A stretch of 5,994 bases of DNA from Clostridiales bacterium (lineage in GTDB: Bacteria > Bacillota > Clostridia > Saccharofermentanales > UBA5734), in assembly GCA_007135995.1 (NCBI GenBank), contig SLHU01000185.1, positions 1-5,994 of the forward strand. The letters are read 5' to 3'. The notes below the pieces were generated by a model. That model ran no database searches. It was given only the letters and a program-made list of their open reading frames with translations, and was not told where the DNA came from. Position numbers and translations under genes: made by a program. Every line of letters starts with the position of its first letter. Position 1 is the first letter of the stretch. Positions 1 through 4,923 of the stretch are shown one piece after another.

Positions 1-110
1 TAGATACCAACGTAGGTCATGAAGACAGACATGGCCATATAAATGACCCAGTAATACAAGATGAAGGTGTAATAGTACCGTCTTTCCGGTGAAACATCAA
101 TTGGCAACAT
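1..110 (-). CDS. Membrane transporter, probably MFS, N-terminal fragment
   Basis: The window holds only the first 36 codons; the gene continues past the left edge. The visible protein starts MLPIDVSPERR and then becomes a strongly hydrophobic, aromatic-rich helix (YYYTFILYYWVIYMAMSVF) that reads on toward TYVGI. A short charged cytoplasmic N-terminus followed at once by a first transmembrane helix is typical of major facilitator superfamily permeases of the LacY/nucleoside-symporter type, but one helix cannot prove the family. An AGGAG (complement of 115-119) lies only 4 nt before the ATG; the next codon is TTG, at 7 nt spacing, so initiation one codon later is possible. The gene is divergent from the CE15-like hydrolase at 409, with about 300 bp between them, which suggests shared regulation and import of the hydrolase's substrate. 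The substrate is unknown. Confidence 0.6.
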   Translation of the reverse strand, partial: MLPIDVSPERRYYYTFILYYWVIYMAMSVFMTYVGI

Positions 111-202
111 GATTCTCCTAACTGTTTGAGTTGCTAAGCCGTGCTGTCCTGGGGTAGTATGATCGCATGCCGTGACCAAATTAAATAGACCAAAACCAAA
201 AC

Positions 203-220
203 CTGCCTGTCCTACCTGTC
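203..220. repeat. 9-bp tandem repeat in the divergent promoter region
   Basis: CTGCCTGTC is followed directly by CTACCTGTC, 8 of 9 identical. It sits about midway between the two divergent starts at 110 and 409, next to a short CCAAAA-type repeat at 190-203. It could be a regulator site for the divergent pair, but short repeats like this also arise by chance. No other clear structure was seen in 111-378. Confidence 0.3.
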
Positions 221-378
221 TGATCCGGCGTTGCCGCAAAGAGAACGATTCAGATGGAATTTGATTTCACTCGTGTATTCTAGCACTGTCTACCACTGCT
301 TTTCAATTATTGGTGTCATATGCTCGTGCTGATCTGCCCAGGCGGACGCTGTCTGCAGCGACTGACGGGAAAAAGCTG

Positions 379-384
379 TATAAT
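379..384 (+). promoter_or_regulatory. Perfect -10 hexamer (TATAAT) before the CE15-like gene
   Basis: TATAAT lies 25 nt before the ATG at 409 and would place the transcript start near 391, giving a leader of about 18 nt that still contains the ribosome binding site. No good -35 hexamer is visible at 16-18 bp spacing, so the promoter may need an activator. Its position inside the longer TTG-started reading frame is another argument for the start at 409. Confidence 0.45.
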
Positions 385-394
385 GAAATATACG

Positions 395-401
395 AGAGGA
401 G
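395..401 (+). promoter_or_regulatory. Ribosome binding site that fixes the start at 409
   Basis: AGAGGAG with 7 nt to the ATG. No such site precedes the in-frame TTG at 310 or GTG at 313, so those upstream starts are rejected. Confidence 0.8.
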
Positions 402-408
402 AAATCAT

Positions 409-1482
409 ATGTTGGAACAAGATATTCTATCCAGGAATCTGCCGCCTGCCATTCCCGATTCACTCAAAGCATCAGACTGGGAGGACTACCGCCAGAATAT
501 GATTCGGCTGTTCGCGCAGCATGAGTATGGTTACATGCCTGATGCGCCTGATGTCGTGCGATCCGAAACGATACAGACAGAAGAAAATGCCTGGGCAGGC
601 AAAGCCAGGCATCTTGAAGTAAGACTCAGCTTTGATACGCCCGGTGGTGTGTTTGATTTTCCTGTACATCTGGTTTTACCCGTTCAAGAAAAACAGCCGC
701 TGCCGCTGGTGATTTATCTGTCTTTCTCACCTTATCCGGCTGGCAAGTACGGCCCTGTCGAAGAGATTATTGATCAGGGCTTCGCGCTGGCTGTTATTGA
801 CTATCAGGCACTTACCAGAGATGAAGATGACGGCTTCGCGAGCGGGCTTGCAGCGATGTATGACCGATCACAGGATGACGGAAGCATGTGGGGCAAAATA
901 TCCATGTGGGCTTATGGCGCCAGCCGTGTGATGGATTATGTGCAGACATTTCCCGAAATAGATAAACAGCGGATCTTTTGCGTTGGCCATTCCCGGCTGG
1001 GAAAAACAGCGCTCTGGTGTGCTGTTCAGGATACACGCTTTGCAGGTGCTGGTTCTAACTGCTCAGGCTGCAGCGGCGTCGCCGTCACCAGAAATAAGAA
1101 AGGTGAACGAGTAAAAGATATTGTGACGCGTTTCCCGCACTGGTTTTGTAAAAACTACAGGCAATTCGCAGGAGCGGAAGAAACGCTGCCTTTTGACCAG
1201 CATCAGCTGGTGGCACTGATGGCGCCGCGACTCTTTTTCGTCTGTGAGGCCAAAGAAGATATCTGGTGTGACCCGGAAAGTGAATATATGTCGCTTTATC
1301 TGGCAAGTGAAGCGTATCACCTGCTGGGCGTTGACGGTCTTGTAGGCAATCGTGACTATCCGCCTGTCGGACGAACCTTGACCGCCGGCAGACTGGGATA
1401 CCGTCTGCGCAGCGGCAGTCATTTCATGAGCCGCCACGACTGGCTGATGTATCTGCGGTTCTTTGATGAACAGGTGACTTGA
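409..1482 (+). CDS. Cytoplasmic CE15-like (glucuronoyl esterase family) alpha/beta hydrolase
   Basis: 357 aa, probably a serine esterase. The family contains 4-O-methyl-glucuronoyl methylesterases, which cleave esters between lignin alcohols and glucuronic acid of xylan. In order: an N-terminal region with EYGYMPDAP (38-47), a beta-sandwich-like start of the hydrolase fold, then the nucleophile elbow GHSRLGK (193-199, Ser195), matching the family's G-x-S-R-x-G-K. Next come SNCSGCSG (216-223), a PHWFCKNYRQF segment (about 243-253) and LPFDQHQLVALMAPR (260-274), all typical of bacterial members. The C-terminal GYRLRSGSHFMSRHDW segment (330-345) carries the probable catalytic His338. The catalytic acid is uncertain: the usual Glu after the nucleophile strand appears replaced by Asn/Cys/Ser near 217-219, and E280, E283, D284 or D288 may serve. 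There is no signal peptide or membrane helix, so the protein should be cytoplasmic and act on an imported small ester. It is divergent from the transporter. Some relatives are annotated as acetylxylan esterases; the true substrate is unknown. Confidence 0.85.
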   Translation: MLEQDILSRNLPPAIPDSLKASDWEDYRQNMIRLFAQHEYGYMPDAPDVVRSETIQTEENAWAGKARHLEVRLSFDTPGGVFDFPVHLVLPVQEKQPLPLVIYLSFSPYPAGKYGPVEEIIDQGFALAVIDYQALTRDEDDGFASGLAAMYDRSQDDGSMWGKISMWAYGASRVMDYVQTFPEIDKQRIFCVGHSRLGKTALWCAVQDTRFAGAGSNCSGCSGVAVTRNKKGERVKDIVTRFPHWFCKNYRQFAGAEETLPFDQHQLVALMAPRLFFVCEAKEDIWCDPESEYMSLYLASEAYHLLGVDGLVGNRDYPPVGRTLTAGRLGYRLRSGSHFMSRHDWLMYLRFFDEQVT

Positions 1483-1493
1483 TATCCTCGAAA

Positions 1494-1535
1494 CCCGCTA
1501 TTGTCAGGTGGCGGGAGGTATGGCGTTCCCTTTTC
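1494..1535 (+). terminator. Weak terminator candidate after the CE15-like gene
   Basis: A 7-bp stem (CCCGCTA 1494-1500 with TGGCGGG 1509-1515, one G-T pair) starts 12 bp after the stop codon. The T-rich stretch comes only near 1531, so the geometry is not classical. An alternative smaller stem, GGGA/TCCC (1513-1516/1527-1530), lies directly before TTTTC. Either could end the rightward transcript before it meets the leftward gene ending at 1727. Confidence 0.4.
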
Positions 1536-1541
1536 ATAACC

Positions 1542-1590
1542 TTGTGTTTTTGCTTTTTTGATCTCCGAATAGCTTGTTAAGAAAACACAA
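1542..1590. repeat. 9-bp perfect inverted repeat between convergent genes
   Basis: TTGTGTTTT (1542-1550) and AAAACACAA (1582-1590) are perfect inverted copies separated by 31 bp. The arms are AT-rich and the loop is long; no T-tract follows on either strand, so it is not a standard terminator. Chance occurrence is quite possible. Confidence 0.3.
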
Positions 1591-1726
1591 AATGTCAGCG
1601 TCCTGTCAACTGCATATTAGTCCGCTGGTTTTTTGGCAACTGATCCGACCACAGCATCAATACTTCCCAGCAAGCTAAGATAAAAATCGATTTCGAAACT
1701 CAGACACCCTCTCATGAACCTGTGAT

Positions 1727-1975
1727 TTATTCTCTGTCTGTTTTCCGGTAAGCATTCAAAGAGACAATCTCAAGGCCAAGATCTCTGCACTGGTTGATCA
1801 TGCCATAGAAGGCGGCACTATCAGGCAGCTCCATTTCAAGCCAGGTACAGCCTGCCTGGTCGTGGTGAATATGCAAAGGATGCCAGTAGTCTTTAATCCA
1901 GCTGTCAAGATGTCCGCTGCATCGAACCAACACGATCCAGTTATAATCGGGACTGACAGATTTTCCATAGGACAT
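1727..1975 (-). CDS. Small conserved protein of the GHLD...RDLGL family, function unknown
   Basis: 82 aa. I recognise the pattern but know of no assigned function. A short N-terminus (MSYGKSVSPD) leads to a strand ending in GHLD (21-24), then Trp26 and DYW (29-31), a second strand with a Gly-Cys-Thr turn (42-44), and a C-terminal part LPDSAAFYGMINQ...RDLGLEIVSLN (50-74). The same layout occurs in many small bacterial proteins: GHLD..W, a strand ending in a G-T turn, PD.AALYG.L...RDLGL. It looks like a compact alpha/beta fold with no membrane helix or signal. The start is chosen at 1975 because GGAGG lies 8 nt upstream; the in-frame ATG at 1993 has no ribosome site. The gene follows the ketopantoate-reductase-like gene by 77 bp on the same strand and is probably co-transcribed with it, perhaps as an accessory or ligand-binding partner. 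Confidence 0.75.
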   Translation of the reverse strand: MSYGKSVSPDYNWIVLVRCSGHLDSWIKDYWHPLHIHHDQAGCTWLEMELPDSAAFYGMINQCRDLGLEIVSLNAYRKTDRE

Positions 1976-1983
1976 GGTGACAT

Positions 1984-1988
1984 CCTCC
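1984..1988 (-). promoter_or_regulatory. Ribosome binding site that fixes the start at 1975
   Basis: GGAGG on the minus strand with 8 nt to the ATG at 1975. It lies inside the 6-codon extension offered by the alternative ATG at 1993, which argues against that longer form. Confidence 0.8.
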
Positions 1989-2015
1989 GGCATTAATCGT
2001 GACTGATTGTTTCAT

Positions 2016-2039
2016 TGCTTTACACCTGGGTGCTTTACA
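2016..2039. repeat. Exact 9-bp direct repeat between two leftward genes
   Basis: TGCTTTACA occurs at 2016-2024 and again at 2031-2039, a 15-bp period, in the 77-bp gap between the stop at 2053 and the start at 1975. On the minus strand a weak promoter-like pair (TTGCAT, 17 bp, TGTAAA) overlaps it. It may be an operator or an internal promoter for the small gene, or chance. No terminator is visible in this gap. Confidence 0.35.
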
Positions 2040-2052
2040 GCATGCAAGCAGT

Positions 2053-3027
2053 TTATGAAGCCGTTTTTTCTGACTGGCTGATAACGGCGTCAGATCCGGT
2101 TTCACTTTCGATCACCCGCTGATATAGTTCCCTTACAGCCGGAATGCTTTCATTCCACTCATCTGCCAGGACAATCAGGTCTTTGCTGAGTTTCATCACT
2201 TCATCGCGGGCATTCCTCGCATGCCGGGCACCACCGATATCCATCAATTTCGTGCCCATGATTTTGCGGAAGATAAAGACCAGCAGTGAACTGGGCATCT
2301 TAAATAATGACTTCAATTTGGCAGGTTCAACAGGATAGCCGTTGCGGTCCAGCATGTTCATTGCCTGTTCCGATCCTTTCATTGCCTGCTGCATAGCCGC
2401 TTTATTCCTGGACAGTTCATAATTACATGAACCGCACAGATACATAGCGTGGCATACAGGCAACAGCAGCGCCATGTGATGGCGTTTCCAGGCATCGATA
2501 TTATGGCTGATTTCTACTGGAAAACCGGCGTTTTTAAAAGCTTCTGAAATGTCCGCAAGCCGCTTCGTTTTTCTGCCGCTCAGCTCTCCGAGTGTCATCG
2601 CCTGGGAAACCATATACTTAACAACAGGTCCATCTCTTTCACCGCCTGCGTTCACATGGCCAATCATCACTTTTTCATTTTCCAGTTGATCGAGAATCTC
2701 ATCTGGACCCTTTACGAAATTGGTCATGATCAGATACGTCGATATGTTCCGGCTGGTTTTGATTATATCCAGCGCACCAGGCAACTGATGATTCTGAACC
2801 AGCACAACACAGACATCGAACGCTTCTTCTGCAGGCATTTGGTCAACTGTCTTTACGTGAACCGTTTCCTCTTTGCCTGTTTTAAAATGTTCAAGCATCA
2901 CACCGTGCCTGACCAGATCATCATATCGTTTGCCTCTGGCAAGCAGCGTCACATCTTCTCCAGCTTCGTGTAGACGGGCTGCGTAATAACTGCCAAGAAC
3001 ACCTGCACCAAAAATTAAAAATTTCAT
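2053..3027 (-). CDS. Ketopantoate-reductase-family (ApbA/PanE fold) oxidoreductase
   Basis: 324 aa, close to the usual 290-330 aa. The N-terminus MKFLIFGAGVLGSYYAARL is a Rossmann strand-turn-helix with the dinucleotide motif G7-A-G-V-L-G12, and LLARGKR (28-34) supplies basic residues expected to prefer NADP(H). N103 in TNFVKG fits the conserved Asn of the family's substrate cleft. The helical domain begins with IDAWKRHHMALLLPV (177-191) and ends with GARHARNARDEV (266-277). True ketopantoate reductases have Lys two residues after this Trp and an Asn four further on; here those positions are Arg182 and Ala186, with Lys181 shifted by one. It is therefore probably a 2-oxoacid or related reductase of a side branch, not the pantothenate enzyme, and I give no panE symbol. 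The start at 3027 follows GGGAGG by 7 nt; the 39-residue in-frame extension lacks homology and a ribosome site. The small GHLD gene follows by 77 bp. Confidence 0.85.
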   Translation of the reverse strand: MKFLIFGAGVLGSYYAARLHEAGEDVTLLARGKRYDDLVRHGVMLEHFKTGKEETVHVKTVDQMPAEEAFDVCVVLVQNHQLPGALDIIKTSRNISTYLIMTNFVKGPDEILDQLENEKVMIGHVNAGGERDGPVVKYMVSQAMTLGELSGRKTKRLADISEAFKNAGFPVEISHNIDAWKRHHMALLLPVCHAMYLCGSCNYELSRNKAAMQQAMKGSEQAMNMLDRNGYPVEPAKLKSLFKMPSSLLVFIFRKIMGTKLMDIGGARHARNARDEVMKLSKDLIVLADEWNESIPAVRELYQRVIESETGSDAVISQSEKTAS

Positions 3028-3034
3028 TTGGGGA

Positions 3035-3040
3035 CCTCCC
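3035..3040 (-). promoter_or_regulatory. Ribosome binding site that fixes the start at 3027
   Basis: GGGAGG on the minus strand, 7 nt before the ATG at 3027. It rules out the longer reading frame beginning at 3144. Confidence 0.85.
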
Positions 3041-3196
3041 TTACAATTAAATCCCTTGCATGTTTCCGTTTCTTTCAAGATTGCAGAGCCGTCAGTCATA
3101 TCCTGTTCTTTTTGTCCCGGCGATGAAACGTGAGTATCGGTCAAGCCTTCATGGCCATGGATCAGGTGACTGAATCTCTCTTTATAGTGACATCAT

Positions 3197-3225
3197 AAAA
3201 GAAAGGCAGACTGATGTAACCTGCC
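3197..3225 (-). terminator. Rho-independent terminator candidate after the Gfo/Idh/MocA gene
   Basis: On the minus strand a stem GGCAG/CTGCC (arms 3221-3225 and 3205-3209, extended by a G-T pair) with an 11-nt loop is followed at once by TTTCTTTT (complement of 3197-3204). It would end the transcript of the gene at 3380-4417 about 155 bp after its stop codon, leaving the next gene to its own promoter. The stem is short, so termination may be partial. Confidence 0.5.
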
Positions 3226-3226
3226 A

Positions 3227-3250
3227 ATGGTTTGTTTTCAAACAATCCAT
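3227..3250. repeat. Near-perfect 11-bp inverted repeat
   Basis: Arms 3227-3237 and 3240-3250 match at 10 of 11 positions with only two bases between them. It abuts the terminator hairpin on the side reached first by leftward transcription. It may add stability to the mRNA 3' end, or be a protein site. Confidence 0.4.
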
Positions 3251-3268
3251 GGTTTGGGATGGTTTGGG
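3249..3268. repeat. Exact 10-bp tandem repeat
   Basis: ATGGTTTGGG occurs twice in a row (3249-3258, 3259-3268), and its first 8 bases occur again at 3227-3234. Role unknown; slippage products or a clustered binding site are both possible. Confidence 0.6.
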
Positions 3269-3291
3269 AGATCCTAAAGGGATACTTCATA

Positions 3292-3403
3292 TGATGGCTG
3301 GATGCCAGTTTGCAGGACGCAAGCTAAATCTCGTTCAGCATAACCGCTGATGGCCGGATGCCAGTGTGCAGGAGGACAGCTAAATCTCGTCCAGCATAAC
3401 CGC
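3292..3403. repeat. 56-bp imperfect tandem duplication covering the 3' end of the Gfo/Idh/MocA gene
   Basis: Copy one is 3292-3347 and copy two 3348-3403, with 6 mismatches by hand alignment (50 of 56 identical). Copy two contains the last codons and stop of the leftward gene. Copy one repeats them downstream of the real stop: both read AVML(D/N)EI-stop on the minus strand. Three of the six differences are clustered just after the stop. The unit is not a multiple of three, so the copy is not an in-frame extension. It appears to be an old local duplication that left the gene intact. Confidence 0.9.
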
Positions 3404-4417
3404 TCTGCTCTGGGCCATGCTTTGTATCACCGCTTCGGTAAAGCGCATGTAGCGAACACCGTCTTCCAGTGTTGTAAGCGAAACTGTTTCCAGACCGCGG
3501 ATTGCGTTGATAAAAGATGCCTCAACCCGCCATTCGTCTTCATCGTTTGCCGGGATGTCTAGTTCCTGAAGTTTTGCGTCGCCCTTCTTAGCGCCATACA
3601 GCTTGTTCTCCTGGAAACATATTGTTCCTTCAGACCCATAAAGTACTGCTTTGGCAGAACCCGCCAGGCCAGTCACCTGAGAAATGCGTATATGGGCCTG
3701 AGCCCCACAGGACATCTGGGCGAGGACATCCAGATGATCTGGTATCTGAACAGCTCTGTTAAGACCGTTGCTGCTTTCTTTTCTCATTTTGACAAACGTA
3801 TTGCCCATTGCCATGACGAGATCAGCTTCGCCAACCCAGCGCATGATGGCTTCATACCAGATGCCAAGCGTCATGATATTATGACCGCTGAGCGAACGAT
3901 CCTGACGCCAGTGTAAAGGCGCGTCCGGATCGATGAAGGAATTGCCATCTACAACTTCCAAAGCGAGGATATCGCCCAGATAACCTGCTGCGATCAGTTT
4001 GCGGATTGTCTTGTCCGCTCTCAGCGTAAGCGGGGAGGGTACAATCTGACAGACAAGATCAGGTTTCAGGCGGGATGCCTCAAACATTTGTCTTGCCTCG
4101 GTGACATTCATGGCCATTCTGGCTTCACATAAGACATGCTTGTTGCGGGCGACTGCTTCAAGTGTAATGGGACTATGCAGATATGGCCAGGTTCCGATGA
4201 GCACCGCGTCAAGTTCTGAATCATTGACAAGCTCAAGCCAGCTGCCATAGATTTTTTCAATTCCGAATTGACTCGCAACCCTCTTTGATGATTCATGTGT
4301 CCGGTTGCAGACACCGAGCAGCCGTACCCGATCAAGTGCTTTAAACCCGGGTATATGTTTTTTGATAGTGTTCTCGCCTGCACCCACAATACCGACATTG
4401 ATTATTGCATCATTCAT
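3380..4417 (-). CDS. Gfo/Idh/MocA-family oxidoreductase with EAR in place of EKP
   Basis: 345 aa, normal for the family (about 330-390), which oxidises or reduces sugars, polyols and related compounds with NAD(P). The N-terminal Rossmann domain opens INVGIVGAGENTIKKHIPGF (6-25, fingerprint G12-A-G-E-N) and continues LLGVCNRT (33-40). DAVLIGTWPYLH (70-81) and KHVLCEARMAMNVTEA (93-108) follow. In the usual family the latter reads CEKP, with Lys taking part in catalysis; here it is C-E98-A-R100. The C-terminal beta-sheet domain includes GDILALEVVDGN (148-159) and SGHNIMTLGIWYEAIMRWVGEA (177-198), whose His179 fits the conserved catalytic His. I have seen EAR in a subgroup of these proteins, so it is probably a lineage trait. 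Start: AAAGGA stands 12 nt before the ATG at 4417, a longish gap; the in-frame ATG at 4429 is too close to it and the TTG at 4447 has no site. Substrate unknown. Confidence 0.87.
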   Translation of the reverse strand: MNDAIINVGIVGAGENTIKKHIPGFKALDRVRLLGVCNRTHESSKRVASQFGIEKIYGSWLELVNDSELDAVLIGTWPYLHSPITLEAVARNKHVLCEARMAMNVTEARQMFEASRLKPDLVCQIVPSPLTLRADKTIRKLIAAGYLGDILALEVVDGNSFIDPDAPLHWRQDRSLSGHNIMTLGIWYEAIMRWVGEADLVMAMGNTFVKMRKESSNGLNRAVQIPDHLDVLAQMSCGAQAHIRISQVTGLAGSAKAVLYGSEGTICFQENKLYGAKKGDAKLQELDIPANDEDEWRVEASFINAIRGLETVSLTTLEDGVRYMRFTEAVIQSMAQSRAVMLDEI

Positions 4418-4441
4418 TTTTATAATCATTCCTTTCGCTAT

Positions 4442-4490
4442 GCTCAAGGCACAAAACAGTATTAAAATGTTTTGGCTGAGCCTTTTTTTT
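4442..4490 (+). terminator. Bulged 14-bp hairpin followed by eight T, antisense to the Gfo/Idh/MocA leader
   Basis: On the plus strand GCTCA (4442-4446), GC (4449-4450) and CAAAACA (4452-4458) pair with TGTTTTG (4468-4474), GC (4475-4476) and TGAGC (4477-4481). Only the left arm has bulges, and C plus eight T follow (4482-4490). This is the form of an intrinsic terminator for rightward transcription, yet no rightward gene precedes it. On the minus strand the same hairpin would sit at the start of the oxidoreductase mRNA, ending just before its AAAGGA ribosome site. A TATAAA at 4501-4496 on the minus strand could start that mRNA near 4489; its -35 is poor. It may block antisense transcription, stabilise the 5' end or be an operator. 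Confidence 0.45.
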
Positions 4491-4544
4491 GCTGGTTTAT
4501 AGTGTGCCTTCAGTCAAACAGCTTGATGGTATTTGTTTTTCTTA

Positions 4545-4585
4545 TTTATTTCAGATTTATCTCCTTTCGCCCGCTTTATTTCAGA
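4545..4585. repeat. Exact 11-bp direct repeat, 30-bp period, upstream of the Gfo/Idh/MocA gene
   Basis: TTTATTTCAGA occurs at 4545-4555 and 4575-4585. The period is about three helical turns, so both copies would face the same side of the DNA. It lies 130-170 bp upstream of the leftward start and could be a pair of activator sites. The motif is AT-rich, so chance cannot be excluded. Confidence 0.4.
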
Positions 4586-4660
4586 CACATTCAGCAGAAA
4601 TGCATAGTTTCCGGCATTAGTTTAGCCTTAGCCTCATGCTGTTCATCGGCCGGTACGAAC

Positions 4661-4700
4661 GCCTTGCAAGCAAGGCTCAGCGGCAACTGCGACAGCAGTT
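4661..4700. repeat. Two adjacent short hairpins
   Basis: GCCTTGC (4661-4667) and GCAAGGC (4670-4676) form a 7-bp inverted repeat around two bases. AACTGC (4685-4690) and GCAGTT (4695-4700) form a 6-bp stem around GACA. Neither is followed by a T-tract on either strand. Role unknown. Confidence 0.45.
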
Positions 4701-4877
4701 TGGCAGACAATGAATCTGCGCACATGGTCATATTCTTGCTATGGAACAGACGCATCCCGCCTGTATGTTCACTTGTTATAAAGAATACTTAACATCCATA
4801 TTGGAATTATATCATTTTTGTATGCGGGGATGACTTCCAGCTAGAGAGGCGAACCATCAAATAACCCATCTAATTCT

Positions 4878-4923
4878 GGAACCGATATATGATCAATCCG
4901 AAATCGGGAACCGATACATGCTC
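4878..4923. repeat. 17-bp direct repeat, 29-bp period
   Basis: The 17-bp copies at 4878-4894 and 4907-4923 begin with the shared core GGAACCGATA and differ at two positions. The GC-containing core makes chance less likely than for the AT-rich repeat at 4545. The copies lie about 200-245 bp upstream of the promoter at 5124 and could be paired operator or activator sites. Confidence 0.5.

Larger units (their letters stand above)
3028..3379. other. 352-bp intergenic region between two leftward oxidoreductase genes
   Basis: It holds no gene. From right to left in transcription order it carries one copy of a 56-bp tandem duplication, an exact 10-bp tandem repeat, a hairpin with a very short loop, and a terminator-like hairpin. 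The rest, 3028-3196, must hold the promoter of the ketopantoate-reductase-like gene if the terminator works. I found no convincing -35/-10 pair there: TTGAAA (complement of 3073-3078) lacks a good -10 at normal spacing, and TATAAA (complement of 3181-3186) lacks a good -35. Confidence 0.6.

Noticed and set aside
310..408. 33-residue N-terminal extension of the CE15-like protein from a TTG at 310
   Set aside because: No ribosome site precedes it, it contains the -10 hexamer, and a strong AGAGGAG lies just before the ATG at 409.
1063..1437. 124-codon antisense ORF inside the esterase gene
   Set aside because: It mirrors a well-supported CE15-like coding region, including its catalytic motifs on the other strand.
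1542..1590. Terminator between the convergent genes
   Set aside because: The 9-bp arms are 31 bp apart and no T-tract follows on either strand.
1727..1975. L-rhamnose mutarotase
   Set aside because: Considered because of size and sugar context, but the GHLD and RDLGL motifs do not fit that family and the protein is shorter.
3028..3144. 39-residue extension of the ketopantoate-reductase-like protein
   Set aside because: The Rossmann strand begins exactly at the ATG at 3027, which has GGGAGG 7 nt upstream; the extension has no family resemblance.
3249..3403. CRISPR-like repeats
   Set aside because: The repeats are directly tandem with no spacers, and differ in unit size.
4418..4447. TTG start for the Gfo/Idh/MocA protein at 4447
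   Set aside because: No ribosome site upstream and it would begin inside the hairpin at 4442-4490; the ATG at 4417 precedes the Rossmann strand as usual.
4472..4792. 106-codon rightward ORF
   Set aside because: It starts at TTG inside the T-tract hairpin, has no ribosome site and an odd Cys/Ser/Phe-rich composition; no family recognised.
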